From contig NZ_WQNI01000023.1 in the NCBI RefSeq assembly GCF_010993735.1, positions 1 through 54,370 of the forward strand: a stretch of DNA of 54,370 nt, read 5' to 3'. The notes below the pieces were generated by a model. That model had not been told where the DNA came from, did no database searches, and saw nothing but the letters and a program-made list of their open reading frames with translations. The DNA is from Chelativorans alearensis. Its GTDB lineage: Bacteria; Pseudomonadota; Alphaproteobacteria; Rhizobiales; Rhizobiaceae. The position numbers were made by a program, and so were the translations under genes. Below are positions 41,842 to 50,270 of this stretch, one piece after another (positions within the stretch are counted from its first letter, which is position 1; each line of letters starts with the position of its first letter).

Positions 41842-42652
41842 CGCCGACGCGGCACCCCTGCGCAACACCGGCCAGATTCGCCTCTACGGCGAAGAGGGCT
41901 TCGAAGGCATGCGCAAGGCATGCCAGCTCACCGCCCGCTGCCTCGACGCGCTCGCCGATATCGTCGAGCCGGGGGTGACGACGGACGCACTCGACCGTTT
42001 CATCTTCGAATACGGCATGGACCACGGCGCCATTCCCGCCACGCTCAACTACCGCGGCTACACGAAATCCTCCTGCACGTCGGTCAACCACGTGGTCTGC
42101 CACGGCATCCCCGACGCCAAGCCGCTCAAGGAAGGCGATATCGTCAATATCGACGTGACCTATGTGCTCGACGGCTGGCACGGTGATTCCAGCCGCATGT
42201 ACCCGGTCGGCCGGATCAAGCGTGCCGCCGAGCGGCTTCTGGAGGTCACGCACGAGTGCCTGATGCGCGGCGTGGCGGCGGTGAAGCCGGGCGCGCGCAC
42301 CGGCGCCATAGGCGCTGCCATCCAGTCCTACGCGGAGAGCCAGCGCTGCTCGGTGGTGCGCGACTTCTGCGGTCATGGCGTCGGGCGGCTCTTCCACGAC
42401 GCCCCCAACATCCTGCACTACGGCAGCCCCAACGAGGGGGTGGAGATGCGGCCCGGCATGATCTTCACCATCGAGCCGATGATCAACCTTGGCCGGCCGC
42501 ATGTGAAAGTGCTGTCGGACGGCTGGACGGCGGTCACCCGCGACCGCTCGCTTTCGGCGCAATACGAGCATTCGGTCGGCGTCACCGAAAACGGCTGCGA
42601 GATCTTCACGTTGTCGCCGACAGGGCTGGACCGGCCGGGCCTCGCCTCGTAG
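41825..42652 (+). CDS. map: Methionine aminopeptidase, type I
   Basis: This enzyme removes the initiator methionine from new proteins. It has 275 residues. Metal ligands are visible in the expected order: NIDVTYVLDGWHGDSSRMYP (two Asp), RDFCGHGVGRLFHDAPNILH (His), MIFTIEPMINLG (Glu), and the last Glu in SAQYEHSVGVTENGCEIFT. The N-terminal segment TGQIRLYGEEGFEGMRKAC is typical of alphaproteobacterial Map. Start ATG 41825 lies inside the sfsA remnant. Confidence 0.96.
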   Translation: MVTYLDADAAPLRNTGQIRLYGEEGFEGMRKACQLTARCLDALADIVEPGVTTDALDRFIFEYGMDHGAIPATLNYRGYTKSSCTSVNHVVCHGIPDAKPLKEGDIVNIDVTYVLDGWHGDSSRMYPVGRIKRAAERLLEVTHECLMRGVAAVKPGARTGAIGAAIQSYAESQRCSVVRDFCGHGVGRLFHDAPNILHYGSPNEGVEMRPGMIFTIEPMINLGRPHVKVLSDGWTAVTRDRSLSAQYEHSVGVTENGCEIFTLSPTGLDRPGLAS

Positions 42653-42688
42653 ACTTCTGCCCGAGGGACCGGGGCAAAGGCGGCGATC

Positions 42689-43447
42689 ATGGGGGAAGAC
42701 GAACGGGGTTTCTTCGGCGAGGGCGCGTTTCAGCCCGCGGGGAAAGAGGCGAAGGCGGGCAAGGCGGCCGGGCAGAAAAAGCACTATGAGGGCCACCGCG
42801 AGCGCTTGCGTCAGCGCTTCGCCGAGGCCGGCAGCGACGCGCTATCGGACTACGAGCTTCTGGAGATGATGCTGTTCCGCTCGGTGCCGCGCGCCGACAC
42901 CAAGGGGCCGGCCAAGGCGCTTCTCGAACGGTTCGGCTCGATCGGCGAGGTTTTGGGCGCGCCCGAGCACCGCCTGAAGGAAGTCTCCGGCATCGGCGAG
43001 GCGGCGGCGCGCGACCTGAAGCTGATCGCCGCCCTCACCCAGCGCATGCTTCGCGCCGAGGTGCGCGGCAGGGAGGTGCTTTCCTCCTGGGCACAGGTGC
43101 TCGACTATTGCCGCGCGGCCATGGCCTACGAGGCCCGCGAGGAATTCCGCATCCTCTTCCTCGACAAGAAGAACGTGCTCATCCGCGATGAGCGCCAGCA
43201 GACAGGCACGGTCGACCACACGCCGGTCTATCCGCGCGAGGTGGTGCGCCGGGCGCTGGAGCTTTCCGCCAGCGCCATCATCCTCGTCCACAACCACCCC
43301 TCCGGCGATCCGACGCCCTCGCGTGCCGACATCGAGATGACGCGGACGATCATCGCCACGGCCGAGCCGCTGGGAATCACCGTTCATGACCACATCATCA
43401 TCGGCAAGGACGGGCATGCCAGCATGAAGGGGCTGCAGTTGATATGA
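42689..43447 (+). CDS. radC: RadC/JAB-domain protein
   Basis: This 252-residue protein has an N-terminal helix-hairpin-helix part ([55 protein letters not shown]) and a C-terminal JAMM domain with the zinc motif [20 protein letters not shown]. The name RadC is historical; the repair role is doubtful, and the protein may be a metalloprotease or nuclease partner. It starts 36 bases after map and is convergent with nasA. Confidence 0.93.
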   Translation: MGEDERGFFGEGAFQPAGKEAKAGKAAGQKKHYEGHRERLRQRFAEAGSDALSDYELLEMMLFRSVPRADTKGPAKALLERFGSIGEVLGAPEHRLKEVSGIGEAAARDLKLIAALTQRMLRAEVRGREVLSSWAQVLDYCRAAMAYEAREEFRILFLDKKNVLIRDERQQTGTVDHTPVYPREVVRRALELSASAIILVHNHPSGDPTPSRADIEMTRTIIATAEPLGITVHDHIIIGKDGHASMKGLQLI

Positions 43448-43566
43448 GTGAATAGTGAATAGTGAATGGTGAATGGTGAATGGTGAATGGTGAATGGTGA
43501 ATGGTGCGGAATTACCACGTCGAGAGAGACTTACTACTATTCACTATTCACTATTCACCAGATTCA
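43448..43566. repeat. Heptanucleotide tandem repeats with inverted copies
   Basis: Eight direct heptads run from 43448 to 43503: two GTGAATA and then six GTGAATG. After a 34-base spacer, three inverted heptads TATTCAC occupy 43538-43558, followed by a broken fourth that runs into the nasA stop. The inverted copies can pair with the first direct ones to form a large hairpin between two convergent genes. On the minus strand the nasA stop (TAG) is itself part of a TAGTGAATC unit, so the repeat has spread up to the last codon. Confidence 0.9.
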
Positions 43567-46530
43567 CTATTCCGCCGCAACGACCAGCGCCGCATCCACG
43601 ATCCCCCTGATCTCCGCCCGGCAGGAGCCGCAGTTGGTGCCGGCTTGCAGGGCCTCGCCGACGGCCGCCACGCTGGTGCAGCCGGCGCGGGCGGCGGCGG
43701 CGATCTGGTTGGTACCGACGCCGAAGCAGGAGCAGACGATGGCGCCGGGGTCCGGCCGGTCGGCCCCTGCCCTGCCGGCGATGACGCGGTAACGGGAGCG
43801 CGGGTCGGGGTGCGGCTCGCCGAGCTGCTCGACGGCGAAGCCGCGCGAGGCGGCGACCGGCGTCCTTGAGAGGTAGAGGGCACCGAGGAGCCGTTCGCCG
43901 TCGAAGGCGGCCAGGCGGTGGCTGCCCTGGCGCGCGTCGTGATAGGCGATGATCTCCACGCCGTTCTGGGCAAGGGCCAGGAGCCGGCGCAGGAGGGCCT
44001 CGGGTGCCTCCAGCGGCTTGCCATCGGCAAGCTCCAGGCGCCAGCCGCCCTTGCTGCGCGCCAGCGCCCAGTAGTCCAGCCCGTCGGTGGCGGGGCACGA
44101 GGCGGAGACGGCGAAGCCGTAGTATTCGGCTTTAAAGCGATTGAGGCGGACGGCGACGTTTTTCGAGGCGGGCTGGCCGGAATGAGGGTCGGTGACCGGC
44201 GGCACCAGCGCGTCGACGCGGCCCCTGGCGGAAAACTGGTCGGTCCAGTGCATGGGCACGAAGACGGAGCCCCGGCGCTGCCTCGACGAGACGAGCGCGC
44301 GCACGAGGACGGCGCCGTGGCGGCTTGCCACCCGCACCAGCTCGGCCTCGCGGATGGAAAGGCGCGCGGCGTCTTCGGGGTGAAGCTCGGCATAGGGCTC
44401 GGCCATGTGGCCGGAAAGCCGGGCGCTCTTGGCCGTACGGGTCATCGTATGCCAGTGGTCGCGCACGCGGCCGGTGTTGAGGATCATGGGGTGGTCGGCG
44501 TCAGTCACCCGTCGTGCCTGCGGCGCAACGGCGATGAAGCGGGCGCGGCGGTCGGGGGTGTAGAAGTTGCCGTTGGCGAAGAAGCGCGAGGTAACCCCCT
44601 CTGCCCTGCCGGGCATCTCCCCCTCAAGGGACGGGGCTATCGCATATGAGTCATCTTTGCCGGCTTCGCCGGAACCCCCACCCTCAATCCCTCCCCTCAA
44701 GGGGGAGGGAGGCAGGCCGAGCCCTCCATCGTCCCCCTCCCCCTTGAGGGGAGGGGTGAGGGGTGGGGGTCCGATCAAGGACTCAGAACCCACACGCGAT
44801 GCGCTTCCCTCCATTTCTGCGACGTCTGTGATTGGCGAAGGTCGTAGCGACGGCCCATCTCCCCCTTTGAGGGGGAGATGCCCGGCAGGGGTGGTAGCGA
44901 CGGGCGCCGGCCATTGAAACGGTTTCAACCCCTCATAGTCCGCCGCGTCCACCCCCGCATAAGCGCCGATGTCGAAATCGCGCGCGCCTTCGTTCTCATG
45001 GGCCGAAAGCGCGGCGTGTTCGCGGAAGATCTCGGCGGGGCTTGAATAATCGAAAGCCTCCGCAAACCCCATGCGCCTCGCCACCTCCACAATCTGCCAC
45101 CAATCCGGCCGCGTTTCGCCCGGCGGCGGCAGGAAGGCGCGCTGGCGGGAGATGCGGCGCTCGGAGTTCGTCACCGTGCCGTCCTTCTCGCCCCAGCCCG
45201 TGGACGGCAGCTTCACATGGGCGTGGCGCAGCGTATCGGTCTCGTCCGCGATATCGGAGACGACGAGGAAGGGGCAGGCCTTCAGTGCCGCTTCCACGGC
45301 GTCCGCGTCGGGCAGCGAATCTGCGGGGTTGGTGGCCATGATCCACAGCGCCTTGATGCGCCCATCGGCCACGGCCTTGAACATTTCCACCGCCTTGAGG
45401 CCGGGCTTTTCCGCCATGTGCGGGGCGCGCCAGAAGCGCTGCACCAGGTCGCGGTGAAAGCCGTTCTCGAGGTCCATATGGGCGGCCAGCATGTTGGCGA
45501 GCCCGCCGACCTCGCGCCCGCCCATGGCGTTGGGCTGCCCGGTGACGGAGAACGGGCCCATGCCCGGACGACCGATGCGGCCGGTGGCCAGATGGCAGTT
45601 GAGGATGGCGTTCACCTTGTCCGTGCCGGAAGCGGACTGGTTGACGCCCTGGCTGTAGACGGTGACGGTGCGCTCGCGTTCGATGAAGAGCCGGTAGAAC
45701 GTTTCGATCTCGGACGGCGGCAGGCCGGTGGAGGCGGCTACTTCGTCTATCGTCAGATGCCCGGCAGCGGTCAATGCCTGGTTGAAGCCGGTAGTGTGCT
45801 TTTCGACGTAATCTCCTCGAACAACGCCCTTTTCTGCGATGTAGCGCAGCAGGCCGGCGAAGAGCGCCACGTCGCCGTCCGGTGCGATTGCCAGATGCTG
45901 ATCGGCGATGTCGGCGGTCATGGTGCGGCGCGGGTCGATGAGCACCACCTTCATCTCCGGCCGCTTTTCCTTGGCGGCGGCCAGCCGCTGGTAGAGCACG
46001 GGATGGCACCAGGCGAGGTTGGAGCCGGTGAGCACGACGAGGTCGGCCAGTTCCAGGTCCTCGTAGGTTCCCGGCACCGTGTCGGAACCGAAGGCGCGGC
46101 GATGGCCGGCGACCGAGGAGGCCATGCACAGGCGGGAGTTGGTGTCGATATTGGCCGAGCCGACAAAACCCTTCATCAGCTTGTTGGCGACGTAGTAGTC
46201 CTCCGTGAGAAGCTGGCCGGAAACGTAGAAGGCGACGGAATCGGGGCCGTGCTCGGCGATCGCCGCCGCGAATTTCCGCGCCACGAGGTCGAGGGCGGCG
46301 TTCCAGCCGGCGCGGCGGCCGCCGATCTCCGGGTAAAGCAGCCGCTCCTCGAGGCCGACGGTTTCGGCAAGGGCAGAGCCCTTCGAGCAGAGCCGGCCGA
46401 GATTGGCCGGGTGATCGGGATCGCCCTTGATCGATACCGAGCCGTCGGGCTGGGGAGCCGCCAAGACGCCGCAGCCGACCCCGCAATACGGACAAGTCGT
46501 TCTCGTGGGGAGGCCGGCTGCCTGCGTCAT
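43567..46530 (-). CDS. nasA: Assimilatory nitrate reductase, large subunit, with an in-frame repeat insertion
   Basis: This cytoplasmic molybdenum enzyme reduces nitrate to nitrite. The N-terminal [4Fe-4S] site is TCPYCGVGCGVLA with CSKGSALAE. The Mo-bisMGD core has SGQLLTEDYYVANKLMKGF, NIDTNSRLCMASSV and MGGREVGGLANMLA. A C-terminal BFD-like [2Fe-2S] domain has CSCFGVGTNQIAAAA and NCGSCRAEIRG. At 987 residues it is about 100 longer than usual. The excess, near residues 545-644, is Pro/Gly-rich and encoded by palindromic repeat DNA (44598-44895). The frame is open throughout. It is the last gene of the nitrate operon, nine bases after nirC. Confidence 0.94.
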   Translation of the reverse strand: MTQAAGLPTRTTCPYCGVGCGVLAAPQPDGSVSIKGDPDHPANLGRLCSKGSALAETVGLEERLLYPEIGGRRAGWNAALDLVARKFAAAIAEHGPDSVAFYVSGQLLTEDYYVANKLMKGFVGSANIDTNSRLCMASSVAGHRRAFGSDTVPGTYEDLELADLVVLTGSNLAWCHPVLYQRLAAAKEKRPEMKVVLIDPRRTMTADIADQHLAIAPDGDVALFAGLLRYIAEKGVVRGDYVEKHTTGFNQALTAAGHLTIDEVAASTGLPPSEIETFYRLFIERERTVTVYSQGVNQSASGTDKVNAILNCHLATGRIGRPGMGPFSVTGQPNAMGGREVGGLANMLAAHMDLENGFHRDLVQRFWRAPHMAEKPGLKAVEMFKAVADGRIKALWIMATNPADSLPDADAVEAALKACPFLVVSDIADETDTLRHAHVKLPSTGWGEKDGTVTNSERRISRQRAFLPPPGETRPDWWQIVEVARRMGFAEAFDYSSPAEIFREHAALSAHENEGARDFDIGAYAGVDAADYEGLKPFQWPAPVATTPAGHLPLKGGDGPSLRPSPITDVAEMEGSASRVGSESLIGPPPLTPPLKGEGDDGGLGLPPSPLRGGIEGGGSGEAGKDDSYAIAPSLEGEMPGRAEGVTSRFFANGNFYTPDRRARFIAVAPQARRVTDADHPMILNTGRVRDHWHTMTRTAKSARLSGHMAEPYAELHPEDAARLSIREAELVRVASRHGAVLVRALVSSRQRRGSVFVPMHWTDQFSARGRVDALVPPVTDPHSGQPASKNVAVRLNRFKAEYYGFAVSASCPATDGLDYWALARSKGGWRLELADGKPLEAPEALLRRLLALAQNGVEIIAYHDARQGSHRLAAFDGERLLGALYLSRTPVAASRGFAVEQLGEPHPDPRSRYRVIAGRAGADRPDPGAIVCSCFGVGTNQIAAAARAGCTSVAAVGEALQAGTNCGSCRAEIRGIVDAALVVAAE
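44598..44895. repeat. Compound palindromic repeat inside nasA
   Basis: The insert is bounded by inverted copies of one module: CTGCCGGGCATCTCCCCCTC (from about 44607) and GAGGGGGAGATGCCCGGCAG (ending about 44888). Between them lies a second palindrome, CCCTCCCCTCAAGGGGGAGG and CCCTCCCCCTTGAGGGGAGG, near 44690-44760. Such modules are typical of intergenic spacers in rhizobia. Here they add about 100 codons without a stop or frame change. This resembles the palindromic elements found inside Rickettsia genes. Confidence 0.85.
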
Positions 46531-46539
46531 CGCGCCGTC

Positions 46540-47391
46540 CTATTCCGCCGGAACGCGGGCGGGAGCGACCATGTCGCCGGTCGGTGCGGCGCGTTTGGCA
46601 CCGGTGCGGGCGTGGGTGGAGTAGAGCGTCAAGCCGACGAATGCCAGGCCACCCACGAGGTTGCCGACCACCGTCGGGATCTCGTTCCACAGCAGATAGT
46701 CCATGATCGAGAAATTGCCGCCGAGCATGAGGCCCGAGGGGAACAGGAACATGTTCACGATGGAGTGCTCGAAGCCCATGTAGAAGAACAGCATGATGGG
46801 CATCCACATGCCGATGACCTTGCCCGAGACCGAGGTCGACATCATCGCCGCCACGACACCGGTCGAGACCATCCAGTTGCACAAGACCCCGCGGATGAAG
46901 AGGGTGAGCATGCCGGCTGCGCCGTACGCCGCGTAGCCCACCGTGCGGCCCTCGCCGATGGTGCCGATCTTCTGGCCGACGACGTTCGGCTCCGTCGTGA
47001 AGCCGTAGGTGAAGGTGATCGCCATCATCAGGGCGACAAGCAGCGCGCCGGCGAAGTTGCCGACAAAAACGAGGCTCCAGTTGCGCATGACACCACTGAG
47101 CGTCACGCCCGGGCGCTTGTCGATCAGCGCGAGGGGCACGAGGGTGAAGACGCCCGTCAGAAGGTCGAAGCCCAGGAGGTAGAGCAGGCAGAAGCCCACC
47201 GGGAAGAGGATGGCGCCCGCCAGCGGCTCTCCGGTCTGGACGGAGATGGTGATGGCGAAGGCGGCGGCGAGCGCCAGGATGGCGCCGGCCATAAAGGCGC
47301 GGATCAGGGTATCGCGCGTCGACATGAAGACCTTCGCCTCGCCGGCATCGATCATCTTGGTGACGAATTCCGTGGGTACGACATAGGCCAT
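46540..47391 (-). CDS. nirC: Formate/nitrite transporter family protein
   Basis: This is an integral inner-membrane channel of the FocA/NirC family with 283 residues and six predicted membrane segments. Recognisable parts are MSTRDTLIRAFMAGAILALA, LFPVGFCLLYLLGFDLLTGV, FIRGVLCNWMVSTGVVAAMM and FYMGFEHSIVNMFLFPSGLM. Within the nitrate operon it most likely moves nitrite. ATG 47391 follows GGAG by seven bases. Confidence 0.9.
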   Translation of the reverse strand: MAYVVPTEFVTKMIDAGEAKVFMSTRDTLIRAFMAGAILALAAAFAITISVQTGEPLAGAILFPVGFCLLYLLGFDLLTGVFTLVPLALIDKRPGVTLSGVMRNWSLVFVGNFAGALLVALMMAITFTYGFTTEPNVVGQKIGTIGEGRTVGYAAYGAAGMLTLFIRGVLCNWMVSTGVVAAMMSTSVSGKVIGMWMPIMLFFYMGFEHSIVNMFLFPSGLMLGGNFSIMDYLLWNEIPTVVGNLVGGLAFVGLTLYSTHARTGAKRAAPTGDMVAPARVPAE

Positions 47392-47452
47392 TGTCGGTCT
47401 CCTGGGTTGAATGGAGGTGGGATGCCGGCAGCGCGGGGATCGGGCGGGCGCC

Positions 47453-47788
47453 CTACTCTGCCGCGATCGCCAGCATCATCGTTGCGTCCATGAAAATGCG
47501 GCTCCCGTCGCGCTTCAGCGCGAAGGTGCGCACGGCACCTTCGTCGGCGCCCTGGGCAAGGCCGGTTTCCAGCGAAAACACCCAGTTGTGCAGCGGGCAC
47601 GTGACTTCCGCACCGTGCACGATGCCCTGGCTCAAGGGGCCGCCCCTGTGCGGGCAGCGGTCCTCGATGGCGTAGACGTCGTCGGTGGCGGTGCGGAAGA
47701 CGGCGATCCGCCCGATGGGTGTGTTGACGCAGCGCGCGCCGCGCTGCGGGATGTCGTCGAGCTTGCCGATCTCGATCCAGTCACTCAT
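47453..47788 (-). CDS. nirD: Nitrite reductase (NADH) small subunit
   Basis: This 111-residue Rieske-type protein is the small subunit of assimilatory NADH-nitrite reductase. The cluster ligands are in EDRCPHRGGPLSQG and VTCPLHNWVFSLETG, the full Cys-x-His and Cys-x2-His pattern, so it may carry a [2Fe-2S] cluster, unlike the enterobacterial NirD. It starts five bases after the nirB stop. Confidence 0.93.
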   Translation of the reverse strand: MSDWIEIGKLDDIPQRGARCVNTPIGRIAVFRTATDDVYAIEDRCPHRGGPLSQGIVHGAEVTCPLHNWVFSLETGLAQGADEGAVRTFALKRDGSRIFMDATMMLAIAAE

Positions 47789-47793
47789 TCCGC

Positions 47794-50241
47794 TCACTCC
47801 GCTGCCTGTGGGAAGCCCAGTTCGGCCATGGGCTTGAACTCGTGCTTGTCCTTGCCCGAGACGCGCTCGGACCAGGGGTCCACCTGGGCGAATTTCTGGG
47901 AGAAGACGAAGCGGTCGAAATAGGCCTTGCGCTTGTCGGCGTCCTCCATGATCTGGCGGCGGACCTCCTCGATGCCGACGCGCTTGGCCCATTTGTAGAT
48001 GCGCTCCAGATAGCGTCCCTGCTCGCGGTACATCTGGACGAGCGCCACGATATGCTCCAACGCCTCGTCTTCCGACCTGACGAGGCCCAGCACCTCTGTG
48101 CCCTTGATGTCGAGGCCGGCCGCCCCCGCGAAGTGGATCTCGAAGCCCGAATCCACGCAGATGACGCCGACGTCCTTGCAGGTGGCCTCGGCGCAGTTGC
48201 GCGGACAGCCGGAGACGGCCATCTTCACCTTGGCCGGCGTCCACGAGCCCCACATGAATTTTTCGATGCGGATGCCGAGGCCCGTCGAATCCTGCGTGCC
48301 GAAGCGGCACCAGTCGGAGCCGACGCAGGTCTTCACCGTTCTGAGGCCCTTCGCATAGGCGTGGCCCGAGACGAAGCCGGCCTTGCCGAGATCGGCCCAG
48401 ACGGCCGGCAGATCCTCCTTCTGGATGCCCAGCATATCGATGCGCTGGCCGCCGGTGACCTTGACGGTGGGGATGTTGAACTTGTCGACCACGTCGGCGA
48501 TGGCGCGCAGCTCCTTCGAACTCGTCACCCCGCCCCACATGCGCGGGACCACCGAGTACGTACCGTCCTTCTGGATGTTGGCGTGCACGCGCTCGTTGAC
48601 GAAGCGCGACTGGTAGTCGTCGGCATATTCGTCCGGCCAGTCGGCCACGAGGTAGTAGTTGAGCGCGGGGCGGCACTTGGCGCAGCCACAGGAGGTCTTC
48701 CATTCCAGCTCCTGCATGACGGCGGGGATGGTCTTCAGCCCCTTCGCCTTGATGAGGCGGCGCACGTCGTCATGGCCAAGTTCCGTGCAGCCGCACATGG
48801 GCTGCACCGCGGCCGGGTTGTAGGTGTCCCCCAGGGTGAGCCGCATCAGCTGCTCGACAAGCCCGGTGCAGGTGCCGCAGGAATTGGAGGCCTTGGTATG
48901 GGCGCGCACGGCGTCGAGCGTGGTCAGGCCCTTCTCGGTGATCGTGCCGACGATCTTTCCCTTGCACACGCCGTTGCAGCCGCAGATCTCCGCATCATCC
49001 GGCAAGGCTGCAACGGCCGCCATAGGGTCCAGCTGACCCCCTCCCTGATAGGCCTGGCCGAAAATGAGGGTGTCGCGCATCTCGGCGACGTCGATGCCCT
49101 TCTTGAGCATGTCGAAGAACCAGGAGCCGTCGGCCGTCTCGCCGTAAAGGACGGCGCCGAGGATGCGGTTCTCCTTCAGGACCAGGCGCTTGTAGATGCC
49201 CGCGCTGGCGTCGCGCAGCACGATCTCCTCGCGGTCGTCGCCATCGGCGAAGTCGCCGGCGGAATAAAGGTTGACGCCGGTCACCTTGAGCTGCGTCGCC
49301 GTCTCCACGGGGCGGAAGGCGGCGTCCTGCTTGACAAGCGTCCTGGCCGCCACCTTGGCCATGTCGTAGAGAGGCGCGACGAGGCCGTAGCAGATGTTCT
49401 CGTGCTCCACGCATTCGCCGATGGCCAGGATGTCGGGGTCGGAGGAGACCATCTGGTCGTTGACGACGATGCCGCGCTCCACATAGAGCCCGGCATCGAC
49501 GGCGATGCGGGTCTCCGGCCGGATGCCGACGGCCATGACGACGATGTCGGCGGGGTAGATCGTGCCGTCTTCAAGGAGCACGGCTTCGGCATGGCTGTCG
49601 CCGAGCACGGCCTTGGTCTGCGCCTTGCAGTGGATCTTTATCCCCCTGCCCTCCAGTTCCTTCTGCAGGAGATAGCCGGCGGCGGGGTCGAGCTGGCGCT
49701 CCATGAGGTGGCCCATCAGGTGGAGCACCACCACCTCCATGCCGCGCGAGCGCAAGGCGGCGGCCGCCTCCAGGCCCAGGAGGCCGCCGCCGATGACCAC
49801 CGCCCTTGCATTCGGCTTCCCGGCCACTGCCACCATGGCGTTGACGTCGTCGAGGTCGCGGAAGGCCATGACGCCGGGCAGGTCCCTGCCGGCGACGGGG
49901 ATGATGAAGGGGGCGGAGCCGGTGGCGACCACCAGCTTGTCGTAGGGCGTCTCGCGATCGCCGGAGACGATGAGCTTGGCCTTGCGGTCGATCCTCGTCA
50001 CGGTCTCGCCGAAGCGGCAGTCGACGTTGTTGGCCGCGTACCAGTCCGCATCGTGGGTGACGATCTCCTCATAGGTCTTTTCGCCTGCCAGCACCGGGGA
50101 GAGCATGATGCGGTTGTAGTTGCCGCGCGGCTCGGCACCGAAGAGGGTTACGTCGAAGGCGCCCGGATCGGCCTCGAACAGGTGCTCGAGCATGCGCCCG
50201 GAGGCCATTCCGGCGCCGACGACGACGAGTTTCTGGGTCAT
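47794..50241 (-). CDS. nirB: Nitrite reductase (NADH) large subunit
   Basis: This siroheme enzyme reduces nitrite to ammonium with NADH. It has 815 residues. An FAD/NADH domain begins KLVVVGAGMASGRMLEHLF and includes ARAVVIGGGLLGLEAAAALR. The BFD-like [2Fe-2S] domain has ICGCNGVCKGKIVGTI and NSCGTCTGLVEQLMRL. The siroheme/[4Fe-4S] domain has TCVGSDWCRFGTQDSTGLG and VSGCPRNCAEATCKDVGVI. All cofactor cysteines are present. It is 29 bases after narK. Confidence 0.97.
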   Translation of the reverse strand: MTQKLVVVGAGMASGRMLEHLFEADPGAFDVTLFGAEPRGNYNRIMLSPVLAGEKTYEEIVTHDADWYAANNVDCRFGETVTRIDRKAKLIVSGDRETPYDKLVVATGSAPFIIPVAGRDLPGVMAFRDLDDVNAMVAVAGKPNARAVVIGGGLLGLEAAAALRSRGMEVVVLHLMGHLMERQLDPAAGYLLQKELEGRGIKIHCKAQTKAVLGDSHAEAVLLEDGTIYPADIVVMAVGIRPETRIAVDAGLYVERGIVVNDQMVSSDPDILAIGECVEHENICYGLVAPLYDMAKVAARTLVKQDAAFRPVETATQLKVTGVNLYSAGDFADGDDREEIVLRDASAGIYKRLVLKENRILGAVLYGETADGSWFFDMLKKGIDVAEMRDTLIFGQAYQGGGQLDPMAAVAALPDDAEICGCNGVCKGKIVGTITEKGLTTLDAVRAHTKASNSCGTCTGLVEQLMRLTLGDTYNPAAVQPMCGCTELGHDDVRRLIKAKGLKTIPAVMQELEWKTSCGCAKCRPALNYYLVADWPDEYADDYQSRFVNERVHANIQKDGTYSVVPRMWGGVTSSKELRAIADVVDKFNIPTVKVTGGQRIDMLGIQKEDLPAVWADLGKAGFVSGHAYAKGLRTVKTCVGSDWCRFGTQDSTGLGIRIEKFMWGSWTPAKVKMAVSGCPRNCAEATCKDVGVICVDSGFEIHFAGAAGLDIKGTEVLGLVRSEDEALEHIVALVQMYREQGRYLERIYKWAKRVGIEEVRRQIMEDADKRKAYFDRFVFSQKFAQVDPWSERVSGKDKHEFKPMAELGFPQAAE

Positions 50242-50270
50242 GAGGGTCGTTTTCCTTTCTCAGCCGGCTT

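Noticed and set aside
43448-43566. Possible CRISPR array
   Set aside because: The units are seven bases with no spacers, and there are no cas genes; this is a simple tandem repeat with inverted copies.
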